A DNA stretch of 64,000 nucleotides from Stenotrophomonas maltophilia (GTDB taxonomy: Bacteria > Pseudomonadota > Gammaproteobacteria > Xanthomonadales > Xanthomonadaceae): NCBI RefSeq assembly GCF_006970445.1, contig NZ_CP033877.1, forward strand, positions 2,364,750 through 2,428,749, written 5' to 3'. Below, one piece after another: positions 1 through 8,398 of the stretch (position 1 is the first letter of the stretch; every line of letters starts with the position of its first letter). The translations under genes were made by a program, and so were the position numbers. Below the pieces are notes generated by a model. It searched no databases, was not told the origin of the DNA, and saw only the letters and a list, made by a program, of their open reading frames with translations.

Positions 1-1
1 A

Positions 2-739
2 ATGGACATCAATCCCAACCTGCCGGCGTTCAACGCCGGCGCCACGCTCAGCTCGCTGATCAGCCTGTCGGTGGCGTTCGTGCTGGGCACGATCATCGGC
101 CTGGAGCGACAGCTGCGCCAACGCACCGCCGGCCTGCGCACCAACACGCTGGTGGCAGTAGGTGCGGCAGTATTCGTCGATCTGGCAGTCCGCTTCCATG
201 ACCTGTACGGTGGCCCACCGTCACCGCTGCATGTGGTGGCCTATGTGATCTCCGGCGTCGGCTTCCTCGGCGCCGGCGCGATCATGAAGGACGGCGCCCA
301 GGTGTCCGGCCTGAACACCGCTGCCACCCTGTGGGGATCGGCGGCGGTGGGTGCCTGCGCAGGCATCAAGCTGCTGCCGGAAGCGGTGATGGCGGCGGTA
401 TTCGTGCTGGCCGCTAACACCCTGCTGCGACCGGTGGTGAACCGCATCCAGCGGCAGCCTCTGCCGGAGGCGTTCAGCGAGGCGACCTATGCGATCAACG
501 TGGTCTGCCAGCGCGAGCAGCAGGCCGAGGTGCTGGACCAGCTGTTGCTGCTGCTTGAGCAGGCGCAGTACCCGGTGCGCGCGGTGGACCAGCGCCCGTT
601 CGGCGAGCGCGACGTGGAAATCGAAGCGGTGTTGTATGCCACCACGGTGGATGCCGGCGAACTGGATGCCGTACTGGCGACGCTGGCGACCACGCCCGGG
701 GTGTTGCAGGGGTTCTGGAACGCCAGCCTGGAGGAGTAG
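2..739 (+). CDS. MgtC/SapB family membrane protein
   Basis: The 245-residue product has an N-terminal MgtC domain of about four hydrophobic segments (roughly residues 15-145). It carries the family signatures GLERQLRQRTAGLRTN, GVGFLGAGAIMK and GLNTAATLWGSAAVG. A soluble C-terminal domain of about 100 residues follows and resembles the ACT-like tail of longer MgtC proteins. MgtC proteins sit in the inner membrane and are linked to Mg2+ limitation, ATP synthase control and virulence, but which role applies here is unknown. The ATG lies one base from the window edge, so its ribosome site and a possible earlier start cannot be seen. The TAG stop is part of the GTAG end of a SMAG repeat. Confidence 0.88.
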   Translation: MDINPNLPAFNAGATLSSLISLSVAFVLGTIIGLERQLRQRTAGLRTNTLVAVGAAVFVDLAVRFHDLYGGPPSPLHVVAYVISGVGFLGAGAIMKDGAQVSGLNTAATLWGSAAVGACAGIKLLPEAVMAAVFVLAANTLLRPVVNRIQRQPLPEAFSEATYAINVVCQREQQAEVLDQLLLLLEQAQYPVRAVDQRPFGERDVEIEAVLYATTVDAGELDAVLATLATTPGVLQGFWNASLEE

Positions 740-811
740 TGCCGGCCGCTGGCCGGCAACCTCATGATCTCCGGGGAGGTCCTGCAGCTGCCGGCCAGCG
801 GCCGGCACTAC
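736..811. repeat. SMAG inverted-repeat dimer (TGCCGGCC type)
   Basis: Two palindromes face each other. The first, 736-758, begins GTAG and continues TGCCGGCC..GGCCGGCA. The second, 789-811, is its reverse complement and ends CTAC. About 30 bases separate them, so the transcript could fold as two hairpins or one long one. The GTAG terminus and stem match the SMAG family of S. maltophilia. The first copy supplies the stop codon of the upstream gene. Confidence 0.9.
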
Positions 812-891
812 CGGGCATCACGTTGATGCGTGCCGGCATCCACCAATGGCGGCTTTGCTATCCTTTCCGCCCACGCCAGGGAGCCGTCCCG

Positions 892-1947
892 ATGCCATCG
901 CTGTTGCCCCGCCGCCCACTGGTGCTGCTGGCCCTGATCGTCGTGATGGCGGCGATCTTCCTGATCGACACCGTCACCGATTACGCGGTCGCCGCCGCCT
1001 GCTTCTATGCAGCGGTCATTCTCGCCGCATCGCGCGTACTGAGCGCGCGCGGGCTGATCACCCTGGCCATTGCCTGCATCGCGCTGACCGGGCTGAGCTT
1101 CTTCCTCACCCGCTTCGGCACCTACCGCATCGGCCTGGTCAACTCGGTGATCGGCATGCTGGTGATCGGCATCACCACCTACCTCGCCCTGAACATGGAA
1201 GCGGCCAAGGCCGCCGTGCAGGAAGCGCAGGGCCGCCTGCTGCGGGTGGCACGCGCCTCCACCGTAGGCGAACTGACCACCTCCATCGCCCATGAGGTGA
1301 ACCAGCCGCTGGCGGCCATCGCCAGCAGCGCCGAAGCCTGCCAGCGCTGGCTGGCGCAGGACCCGCCGAACGTGGACAAGGCACGCCAGACCGTGGCCCG
1401 CATCCTGGCCGATGCGCACCGCGCCGGTGACGTGATCGCCCGTATCCGCGGCCTGACCCAAGGTGCCGCACCGGAACGGCGCGCCTTCGACCTGAACCAG
1501 GCGGTGGAGGAAATGCTGGCACTGTCGCGCAGCGAGCTGGACCAGCATGGCGTGGCCGTGGCGCTGCTGCTGGACGCCGACCTGCCGCCGGTGCAGGCCG
1601 ACCGCGTGCAGGTGCAGCAGGTGATCGGCAACCTGATCCTCAATGCGGTGGACGCGATGGAAGGCGTGCCCGCCGCCGACCGGCGCCTGTCGCTGCTGAC
1701 CCGGCGTGACGGCCAGCGGGTCAGTCTCAGTGTGCGCGACCGCGGCGTCGGCCTGCCCGTCGACCATCCCGAACGTGTGTTCGATGCGTTCTGGACCACC
1801 AAGTCACACGGACTGGGGCTCGGGCTCAGCCTGAGCCGCTCAATGATCGAGGCCAACGACGGCCAGATCCGCGCCGAACGACCGGCAGGCGGCGGTGCCT
1901 GCTTCGTGTTCGACCTGCCGATCGCCACGGATTCTCCCCATGCGTAA
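892..1947 (+). CDS. Membrane sensor histidine kinase
   Basis: A 351-residue kinase. Residues 8-100 hold about four membrane segments and little periplasmic sequence. A HisKA domain follows with the phospho-accepting His134 in TSIAHEVNQPLAAI. The HATPase domain has N box NLILNAVDAM, G1 VRDRGVGLP and G2 GLGLGLSLSRSM. The HEVNQPL motif is typical of FixL/TodS-like kinases that work with FixJ-type regulators, which fits the next gene overlapping it by 8 bp. An upstream in-frame start at 739 would read through the SMAG repeat, so I chose ATG 892, where the hydrophobic domain begins. The signal it senses is not apparent. Confidence 0.88.
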   Translation: MPSLLPRRPLVLLALIVVMAAIFLIDTVTDYAVAAACFYAAVILAASRVLSARGLITLAIACIALTGLSFFLTRFGTYRIGLVNSVIGMLVIGITTYLALNMEAAKAAVQEAQGRLLRVARASTVGELTTSIAHEVNQPLAAIASSAEACQRWLAQDPPNVDKARQTVARILADAHRAGDVIARIRGLTQGAAPERRAFDLNQAVEEMLALSRSELDQHGVAVALLLDADLPPVQADRVQVQQVIGNLILNAVDAMEGVPAADRRLSLLTRRDGQRVSLSVRDRGVGLPVDHPERVFDAFWTTKSHGLGLGLSLSRSMIEANDGQIRAERPAGGGACFVFDLPIATDSPHA

Positions 1948-2581
1948 GCCCGCTGCACCCATCGTCGACCCGGCACCCATCGTCTACGTGATCGACGACG
2001 ATCCGTCGGTGCGCGCGGCACTGGAAGACCTGCTGGCCTCGATGGGCCTGCAGGTACGGGCCTTCGCCTCCACCCAGGCGTTCCTCGAACACGAACTGGA
2101 AGACGCGCCGGCCTGCCTGGTGCTGGACGTGCGCATGCCAGGCCAGAGCGGCCTCGAATTCCACCGCACGATGGACAGCCACGGCCTGCAGTTGCCGGTG
2201 GTGTTCATCACCGGCCACGGCGATATTGCGATGGGCGTCAACGCGATCAAGGACGGCGCCATCGAATTCCTGACCAAGCCCTTCCGTGACCAGGAACTGC
2301 TCGATGCCATCCACAAGGGCATCGAGATCGACCGCCAGCGCCGCCGCGAGGGCGACGTGCTGGGCGCGCTGCAGCTGCGTTGGGACACCCTCAATGCCGG
2401 CGAGCGCGAAGTGGTCGATGGCGTGGTGCGCGGCCGGCTCAACAAGCAGATCGCCGGTGACCTCGGCGTCAGCGAGATCACGGTGAAGGTGCGCCGTGCG
2501 CAGGTGATGCGCAAGATGGGCGCACGCACCCTGGTTGACCTGGTACGCATGTACGACCGCCTGCAGGCGGGGACGCCATGA
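1940..2581 (+). CDS. FixJ/TodT-type response regulator (LuxR HTH)
   Basis: A 213-residue regulator. The receiver domain (about 13-130) has the acidic pocket IDDD near residues 19-22, phospho-acceptor Asp63 in LVLDVRMPG, and the Lys of FLTKPF. The GerE/LuxR helix-turn-helix (about 145-205) reads LNKQIAGDLGVSEITVKV. It is presumably phosphorylated by the kinase encoded just upstream. The ATG lies inside the kinase 3' end, 8 bp before the kinase stop, so the two are probably translationally coupled. The final ATGA overlaps the start of the next gene. Target genes are not evident. Confidence 0.9.
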   Translation: MRKPAAPIVDPAPIVYVIDDDPSVRAALEDLLASMGLQVRAFASTQAFLEHELEDAPACLVLDVRMPGQSGLEFHRTMDSHGLQLPVVFITGHGDIAMGVNAIKDGAIEFLTKPFRDQELLDAIHKGIEIDRQRRREGDVLGALQLRWDTLNAGEREVVDGVVRGRLNKQIAGDLGVSEITVKVRRAQVMRKMGARTLVDLVRMYDRLQAGTP

Positions 2582-3093
2582 ACGTCCACGTCGCCTTGCT
2601 GCGCGCGGTCAACGTCGGCGGCACCGGCAAGCTGCCGATGCGCGAACTGGTGGCGATGTGCGAGGACGCAGGCTTCGCCGATGTCCGCACGTACATCGCC
2701 AGCGGCAATGTGGTGCTGCGCAGCGCACTCGACGAAACGGGGGTGCGCCAGGCCCTCGGCCAGCGGCTCCAGGAATATGCCGGCAAGCCGGTGGGCGTGC
2801 TGGTGCGCTCGGCCAACGAGATCGCCGCCGTGGTGGCGCGCAATCCGTTTGCGCAGGCCGCCGGCAACCGTGTAGTCGCGCTGTTCCTCGACGGCAGCCT
2901 GCCCGCGGACCCGCTGGACGGCGTGACCGGCCGGCGCGACGAACATCTCGCACTCGGCACGCGCGAGATGTTCATCCACTACGGCGCGGGCATGGCCGAC
3001 TCGCGCCTGCGTGTTCCCGGCTCGGCACAGGGCACGGCGCGCAACCTCAACACCGTCGCCCGGCTCGCGGCGATGGCAGCGGAGCTTCGCTAG
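2578..3093 (+). CDS. DUF1697 domain-containing protein
   Basis: A 171-residue cytoplasmic protein recognised as DUF1697 by its opening (VALLRAVNVGGTGKLPM), the RTYIASGNVVLRS block and the C-terminal GTARNLNTV. The molecular role of this widespread family is not established. The start overlaps the regulator stop as ATGA, so it is probably the third cistron of the kinase/regulator transcript. A functional link to that pair is only an inference from position. The stop overlaps the convergent DUF3224 gene by 4 bp. Confidence 0.85.
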   Translation: MNVHVALLRAVNVGGTGKLPMRELVAMCEDAGFADVRTYIASGNVVLRSALDETGVRQALGQRLQEYAGKPVGVLVRSANEIAAVVARNPFAQAAGNRVVALFLDGSLPADPLDGVTGRRDEHLALGTREMFIHYGAGMADSRLRVPGSAQGTARNLNTVARLAAMAAELR

Positions 3094-3482
3094 GGTTCTT
3101 CCGGCAGGCTGTAGAGCAACCGGTAGTCATGGCGGCCCTCGCTGATGGTGATCTCCAGCGTGCCGGCCAGGCCGAGCAGCCCGTCGCTGCCGGAATCAGG
3201 CACCACCACCACGCTCAGCTGCGGCGTGCCACGGGTCATCAAGCCGTTGTGCTGCAGGGTGAACCCACCCTGGCGCCCGGCCAGCGTGGCCGTCACCCGT
3301 TCCATCGCCACGTAGCCGGCCGAACCCTGCACCGGCGTGCGGAAGGCCAGCATCTGGCCGACGCTGCTGCCGTGCAGGTCGCCGGCGAAGGTCTTGTTGA
3401 TCGACATCACCGCGATCGGGCCGTCATTGCCACCGATCGGCCGCAGATCCACTTCAAACGTACCGTGTGCTTCGCCCTGCAT
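3090..3482 (-). CDS. DUF3224 domain-containing protein
   Basis: A 130-residue protein without signal peptide or membrane segments. Its layout is that of DUF3224: a short beta-rich domain beginning GTFEVDL, a central AGYVAMERVTATLAGRQGGF block and the terminal ISEGRHDYRLLYSLPE. Members resemble small lipocalin-like barrels and have no fixed function. It lies 31 bp downstream of the EamA transporter on the same strand and may share its transcript. A link between the two is not otherwise supported. Confidence 0.82.
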   Translation of the reverse strand: MQGEAHGTFEVDLRPIGGNDGPIAVMSINKTFAGDLHGSSVGQMLAFRTPVQGSAGYVAMERVTATLAGRQGGFTLQHNGLMTRGTPQLSVVVVPDSGSDGLLGLAGTLEITISEGRHDYRLLYSLPEEP

Positions 3483-3513
3483 CCTGCTCTCCCCTCTGAT
3501 CGGTTGGACGCTG

Positions 3514-3948
3514 CTACTTCTTCGTGGCCAGCACGATCACCCCGGCCAGTACCAGGCCGATGCCGCTCCACTCCCGCAGGCTGGGCCGCTCGCCCAGCAG
3601 AAGATAGGCCAGCACGATCACCAGCACCACGCTGAACTTGTCCACCACCGCCACCTTGGCCAGTTCTCCGCTCTGCAGCGCGCGGAAGTAGAACAGCCAC
3701 GAAGCACCGGTGGCCAGCGCCGACAACACCAGGAACAGCTGGGTGCGCCCCGGCAGCAGCAACGGGTTGGACCATTTGCCGGTGACCACCACCAGCGGCA
3801 GGATCACCGCCGCCACCACCAGGGTGCGGATGGCCATGGCCAGGTCCGAGTCGACGCCCTTGACGCCGACCTTGGCGAACAGCGCGGTCAGCGCCGCGAA
3901 CACGGCAGACAATCCGGCCCAGATCAACCACTGCGGTACGTTCTGCAC
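3514..3948 (-). CDS. EamA-family small DMT transporter
   Basis: A product of about 144 residues with five predicted membrane segments and one EamA domain, half the size of the usual duplicated ten-TM members. It includes the ALFAKVGVKGVDSDLA start and the LLLGERPSLREWSGIGLVLAGVIVL end. I chose GTG 3948 because a GAGG sits about six bases upstream and the family sequence begins just after it. An ATG at 4005 would add 19 non-hydrophobic residues. Substrate unknown; relatives export amino acids or small metabolites. Confidence 0.78.
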   Translation of the reverse strand: MQNVPQWLIWAGLSAVFAALTALFAKVGVKGVDSDLAMAIRTLVVAAVILPLVVVTGKWSNPLLLPGRTQLFLVLSALATGASWLFYFRALQSGELAKVAVVDKFSVVLVIVLAYLLLGERPSLREWSGIGLVLAGVIVLATKK

Positions 3949-4014
3949 GAAGCCCTCGCTTGCCGGAACGGATAAGCGGGCGCCAACGCTACTCCACCCT
4001 GCCATCGGTGGGGC

Positions 4015-4042
4015 TTCACCTGCTCATCACCGCCGTTACAAT
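4015..4042 (+). promoter_or_regulatory. Candidate sigma-70 promoter of the coiled-coil operon
   Basis: TTCACC (4015-4020) and TACAAT (4037-4042) are separated by 16 bases in the 302-bp gap before the gene at 4251. The gap also holds a possible 49-codon ORF from ATG 4084 (begins MREQDTTLARTG) that I do not call as a gene. The leader between promoter and start is about 200 bases and GC-rich. Confidence 0.45.
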
Positions 4043-4250
4043 GGGCGAGGAATCGCCAGGGGGCGATCTGCAGGGAATGCGCCATGCGTGAACAGGACAC
4101 CACCCTCGCCCGTACCGGGCCCGCTGCCCTTGACCGGGCCCGCCTGCCGTGCAGCGCACGGCGGCCGCTCCCCTTCCCCTTCGTTTCGCAGCAACCTGCC
4201 CGTTCCGCGCGGCGGGTTCCTCATCGCTTGCCCTGACCGGAGCCGTCGAA

Positions 4251-5447
4251 ATGTCCGAGAACACCCTCCTTGCCACGCCGGCCGCTACCGCGCCGATCAA
4301 GTACCTCGACCGCGCCATGGCCACGCTGCGCAGCCTGGGCCTGGCCGCCCCCCAGGACAACAACGCACCGGCCATCGCGCTGGTTTCGCAGCTGTCCACC
4401 CTGGACCAGGGCCGCGTGGTGGCCATTGCCCGCGTGCTGCAGCAGTCCGGCCACTTCAATGCCGTGATGCGTGATGAGATCAGCTCGGCCAAGGTGTCCG
4501 ACCGCTATACCGAGATCATCCGCGCCTTCGACAGCATCCGTGACGACGCCAGCACCATGGTCGAACAGGTGCGCGACGGCAAGATCGATATGGGCGAGCG
4601 CCTGCAGAACCTGTGGATGAAGGTCACCCGCGGTGACATCCCGAGCCGGTTCGAGAAGATCCGCCGTACGTTCCTGGAGGTCAGCCGCGATTCCGCCGAG
4701 CAGCTGCAGCGCGAATCGCGCGTGCTGGAGATGTACGGCGACTTCCGCCTGTCGATCAAGGATGCCGAAATCCAGGCGCATGAGTTGTTGAAGCTGCAGG
4801 AACAGGTGCTGGCCGATGCGCGCGAGGCGCTGAAGCAGGCGCAGCAGCGCGTGGAAACGGCCGACCCGGCCGCCGATGCCGCTGATACCGGCCGCCTGGT
4901 CATGGCTCGCGATGAAGCCCTGCGCAACAACCAGGCCGAGGAGTCGCGCTACCAGCTGGCCAAGGACCTGGCCGAGAACCTGCAGGTGAACTACGCCACC
5001 TCCGAGGCGATCATGCTGCGCGTGCACCAGTCGCACGAGGTCAAGCGCCGCGTCAACGAGCGCTCGGTGGTGTTCTTCTCCACCAACGAAACCAGCTTCA
5101 CCGCCTTGAACCTGGCCTTCACCACGCAGATGGGCCTGCACGAGTCCACGCAGGCGCTCAATGCGATGACCGAGGGCACCTCCAAGGGCCTGGAAGCGGT
5201 GGCCAACATTGGCGACGACGTGCTGCACGAGGGCCTGAAGGCCGGCTACGGCGCAACCATCGGCGTCGATTCGGTACGCAAGCTGGTCGATGCGGTGGTG
5301 CGCTTCCAGGAAACCTCGCTGCAGGAGATCGAGCAGCTGCGTGGCCAGGCCACCCGCGATTCGGCGGAGATCGCCGAGTATGTCGAACAGGGCAAGCAGC
5401 GTTTCGCAGCCCTTCTGCAGGCACCGCCGAGCCCGGAGTCGCGCTGA
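4251..5447 (+). CDS. Helical/coiled-coil protein, possibly TelA-like; operon gene 1
   Basis: A 398-residue soluble, almost wholly alpha-helical protein with no signal peptide or membrane segment. Long heptad-like Ala/Glu/Gln stretches run from about residue 130 to 260. A less charged helical block follows with FFSTNETSFTALNLAFTTQ and later ALNAMTEGTSKGLEAVAN. The overall make-up and the repeated Thr/Ala/Leu helices recall the TelA (toxic anion resistance) superfamily, but I see no diagnostic motif and treat this as a weak resemblance. ATG 4251 was chosen over the open frame from 4149 because the upstream part is low-complexity Pro/Arg. It heads a tight operon with the next two genes, 13 and 16 bp apart. 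Confidence 0.75.
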   Translation: MSENTLLATPAATAPIKYLDRAMATLRSLGLAAPQDNNAPAIALVSQLSTLDQGRVVAIARVLQQSGHFNAVMRDEISSAKVSDRYTEIIRAFDSIRDDASTMVEQVRDGKIDMGERLQNLWMKVTRGDIPSRFEKIRRTFLEVSRDSAEQLQRESRVLEMYGDFRLSIKDAEIQAHELLKLQEQVLADAREALKQAQQRVETADPAADAADTGRLVMARDEALRNNQAEESRYQLAKDLAENLQVNYATSEAIMLRVHQSHEVKRRVNERSVVFFSTNETSFTALNLAFTTQMGLHESTQALNAMTEGTSKGLEAVANIGDDVLHEGLKAGYGATIGVDSVRKLVDAVVRFQETSLQEIEQLRGQATRDSAEIAEYVEQGKQRFAALLQAPPSPESR

Positions 5448-5460
5448 GGTGAGTGCGACG

Positions 5461-6948
5461 ATGGCCCCTGCCGAGCTGCAGGATGCGCTGCTGACCATGG
5501 ATGTGGTCGACCAGCTGCGCTACCGCAATGCCGAAATGAAGGCGCTGGCCGACAGCGGCCATGACAAGGCGACGCTGAAGCAGCGCCTGCTTGAGTTGTA
5601 CCGCTCGCAGGGCATCGAGGTCTCCGACGAGATCCTCGAGGCCGGCATCCAGGCCCAGCGTGAGCAGCGCTACCTCTACACCGCGCCGCGTGGCTGGAAG
5701 GCATGGCTGGCGCGGCGCTGGATCGATCGCAGCCGGCTGCTGAAATGGGCGCTGATCGCCGCCCTGGTGCTGCTGATGCTCGCGGTCCTGCTGGTGATGG
5801 CGCGCAGCTTCGGGGCGTTTGTGCACGAGAGCAACGTGCAGAAGAACGTGCAGGTGCTGAACGACAAGGTGGCCGCGCAGCAACAGGCGGCGGCTGCAGC
5901 GCACGCCCTGCTGGCCGCACAGGAACAGGCGCTGCAGGGACTGCTGCCACGTGCCACCGCCAGCGGCGAGCGCCTGCAGCCGCTGACCGAAGGCGCACAG
6001 ACCGCGCTGGCCGAAGCACAGCGGCGCTTTGCCGACGTTCCCGCCGCGATGGCAACGCTGCCGACCCTTGTGCGCAAGGACAAGCTCACCCGGCTCAGCA
6101 GCGGTGGCAGCGCCACCGGCGAGCAGGCGGCCGCGCAGGTGGAGCAGCATCGGCTGGCAGCCGCGCAGCTGCTGGCGCAGGCCAGGGACACCCTGCCGCC
6201 GCTGACCGAGCGGGTGAACACTCTCGGCCAGGCCATCGAGGCCAGCGAGCTGCTGGATACCACCAACGCCGCTGCAAAGGCAGCACGCCTCGCGCCGGAT
6301 GCCGAGCAGGTGCGCGCACGCGCCTACACCGGCGGCGACGTGGCACTGCGCGCGGGCGACATCGCCGCGGCCGGCCAGGCAGTAGTGACTCTGAAGGACC
6401 TGATCGGCAGCGCCGACAAACTGGCCGCGCTCAACGAGCGGCTGGCCCAGCTCAAGACCGACGGCCTCGCCACCGGCGTCGCCGGCGAAGACCGCAAGCG
6501 CTTCGAGCGTGCGCTGGACCAGGCCGCCCGCCTGATCCGGGTCGAGACGCTGGCTGAAGCCGGGCCGGCCCTGGACGAGGTCAGCCAACTGGTGGGGCTG
6601 CTGTCGCAGACCCTGGTCTACCGCATCGTCAACCGCGACGATGAGCGCACCGGCGTCTGGCGCTACAACGAAAAGGCCAACGGTGGCCGCAACTACTACC
6701 TGGTGACCGAAGCACTGGACGAGGCCGGCAAGGCCACCGAACTGCTGATCCGCAATGAGGAAACCGGCAAGGACGAATGGGCCTCGCTGTTCGCCGTGCG
6801 CGTGCCGGAGGCCACCTACAACCGGGTTGCGGCGGACAAGCAGGACAACGGCATCATCGAAGACGACCAGATCGGCAGCAAGCCGCGCGGCAGCCTGTCG
6901 CCGCGTTTCCGCATGCCCGCCACCGGCGGCTACATCACCGAATGGTGA
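5461..6948 (+). CDS. DUF6384-like membrane-anchored coiled-coil protein; operon gene 2
   Basis: A 495-residue protein. Residues 1-80 form a small helical domain (LTMDVVDQLRYRN, LYRSQGIEVSDEILEAGI) that matches what I recall of DUF6384. One transmembrane helix follows at about 95-114, then a long helical region (about 125-385) and a C-terminal folded domain (about 385-495) with EETGKDEWASLFAVRVPE. The N-terminus is probably cytosolic. AGGTGAG ends seven bases before ATG 5461, which I prefer to the GTG at 5449 lying inside that site. It is presumably made with its two neighbours as a membrane-linked complex; function unknown. Confidence 0.78.
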   Translation: MAPAELQDALLTMDVVDQLRYRNAEMKALADSGHDKATLKQRLLELYRSQGIEVSDEILEAGIQAQREQRYLYTAPRGWKAWLARRWIDRSRLLKWALIAALVLLMLAVLLVMARSFGAFVHESNVQKNVQVLNDKVAAQQQAAAAAHALLAAQEQALQGLLPRATASGERLQPLTEGAQTALAEAQRRFADVPAAMATLPTLVRKDKLTRLSSGGSATGEQAAAQVEQHRLAAAQLLAQARDTLPPLTERVNTLGQAIEASELLDTTNAAAKAARLAPDAEQVRARAYTGGDVALRAGDIAAAGQAVVTLKDLIGSADKLAALNERLAQLKTDGLATGVAGEDRKRFERALDQAARLIRVETLAEAGPALDEVSQLVGLLSQTLVYRIVNRDDERTGVWRYNEKANGGRNYYLVTEALDEAGKATELLIRNEETGKDEWASLFAVRVPEATYNRVAADKQDNGIIEDDQIGSKPRGSLSPRFRMPATGGYITEW

Positions 6949-6964
6949 TGGGTAAGGAACTGAC

Positions 6965-8398
6965 ATGAGAGATCTGAACGACGCGATTGCCGATGTCGAA
7001 ACCGATATCGGCCAGGTGCAGGCACAACTGGCCACGCGTGGCGACCAGTGCCGGGAACTGATCAAGGAACAGGAAGCGCTGCACGGGCGGGTCCGCGACG
7101 ACTTCAACGCACTGGCGCGCCTGCAAGCCGAGGCCGCCACCGATGCGTCGCCGATGCTGGCCCGGGACCTGCTGCAGCAATCCAACGCCGATCTGCAGCG
7201 CCGTGATCGCAAAGCGGCGGTGCTGGCCGACGAGCTGCAGGCGCTGCTGGACATCGAGCAGTCGCTGCAGCAGCGGTCGCAGGAAGCCGTTGCTGCACGC
7301 GACGCCGCTGGCGGACGGTGGCAGGCCCTGCAGGACCAGGTGGACACCACGCTGGAAGCGGAACCCACCTACAGGGTGCTGCAGGACGACCTGCAGCTGG
7401 CCGAGGCGCGCGCCGACACGGTCGAGCGCATGGCCGCCTCTGCGCAGTCTGAGCGTGACGCCAAGGCCGGCGCCTACCAGGCCGACCCGATCTTCATGTA
7501 CCTGCACCGTCGCAGCTTCGGCAGCGCGGCCTATCGCGGCTGGCCGCTGGTGCGCACGGTCGATGGCTGGCTGGCCGAGCTGTGCGGCTTCGACCGTGCC
7601 CGTCGCGAGTACGCCACGCTGGTCGAGCTTCCGCCCTACCTGCAGGAACATGCCGGACGCGCCCGCGACGACGTGGAGGCGGCCCGCCAACCGGTGCAGC
7701 AGGCCCGCGACGCGGCCCTCGCCCACGCCGGTGGCGACCCGCTGCGCCAGCAGTTGCAGACGGCACAGAGCGCAGTAGCGCAGGCGCTGTTGGCCGAGCA
7801 GCTGCATCGGCAGACCGTGGATGCCAAGCAGGCACAGATCGATGGCTTCCGCAGCTGGACCGATGCCGAAGGTGGCGCCCTGCTCACCGCGCTGGCGCGC
7901 ACGCTGTCGGCCAAGAGCATGGACGACCTGTACCGCCGCGTTGCCGCCACCGCCTCCGGCGAGGACGATGCCGTGCTCGAACGCATCCATGGCAGTCGCC
8001 TGCGCCTGGGCGAGATCGACGGCATGGTGGCTGAGCACACCCGTGAAATGGCCGTGCTGAAGAAGCGCCTGGACAGCCTGCAGGCTGCGCGCAGGAGCTA
8101 CCAGGCGGCGGCAGACATCCAACGACAGGCCTACGAGGCGCCGAGCTACCGGGCCGCCGCGCCGGCCACCGTTGCCGCGTCCTTCTTCAGCACCACCAGC
8201 AGCCGAAGCACCACCCGCTCCTCTGGCAGCCTGTTCGACCTGCTTGCGGGCGGTTCCAGCAGTTCCAGCTCGAGTTCAAGCTCGCGCTCGAGTTCCAGCT
8301 CAAGCTCCAGTTCCAGTTCCAGTTCCAGCGGCAGCAGCTTCCACAGCGGCGGCGGCATCAGCGGTGGCGGTGGCTTCAAGACCGGCGGCGGGTTCTAG
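6965..8398 (+). CDS. Coiled-coil protein with poly-Ser/Gly tail; operon gene 3
   Basis: A 477-residue protein. Residues 1-150 are a heptad-rich coiled coil, the middle contains a less helical block around YLHRRSFGSAAYRGWPL, and another coiled coil runs to about 400. The last 50 residues are low complexity: ten serines, an arginine and fourteen serines (about 431-455), then a Gly-rich end with GGG, GGGG and GGG groups separated by F, I or K. Such Ser/Gly tails occur on surface or membrane-stress proteins of the TPM type, but no TPM domain is visible. Start ATG 6965 is 16 bp after the previous stop, with AAGGA upstream. The stop overlaps the convergent ltrA gene by four bases. Confidence 0.75.
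   Translation: MRDLNDAIADVETDIGQVQAQLATRGDQCRELIKEQEALHGRVRDDFNALARLQAEAATDASPMLARDLLQQSNADLQRRDRKAAVLADELQALLDIEQSLQQRSQEAVAARDAAGGRWQALQDQVDTTLEAEPTYRVLQDDLQLAEARADTVERMAASAQSERDAKAGAYQADPIFMYLHRRSFGSAAYRGWPLVRTVDGWLAELCGFDRARREYATLVELPPYLQEHAGRARDDVEAARQPVQQARDAALAHAGGDPLRQQLQTAQSAVAQALLAEQLHRQTVDAKQAQIDGFRSWTDAEGGALLTALARTLSAKSMDDLYRRVAATASGEDDAVLERIHGSRLRLGEIDGMVAEHTREMAVLKKRLDSLQAARRSYQAAADIQRQAYEAPSYRAAAPATVAASFFSTTSSRSTTRSSGSLFDLLAGGSSSSSSSSSSRSSSSSSSSSSSSSSGSSFHSGGGISGGGGFKTGGGF
8255..8329 (+). repeat. Six-base-period serine-codon tract
   Basis: This stretch encodes the poly-serine tail of the gene ending at 8398. It is an imperfect run of six-base units of the type AGTTCC, mixed with TCAAGC and TCGAGT variants. 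Loss or gain of whole units would change tail length without shifting the frame. Confidence 0.75.

Noticed and set aside
4084-4233. 49-codon ORF in the leader of the coiled-coil operon
   Set aside because: It is Pro/Arg-rich without domain or ribosome site and sits in GC-rich leader sequence; coding is not supported.
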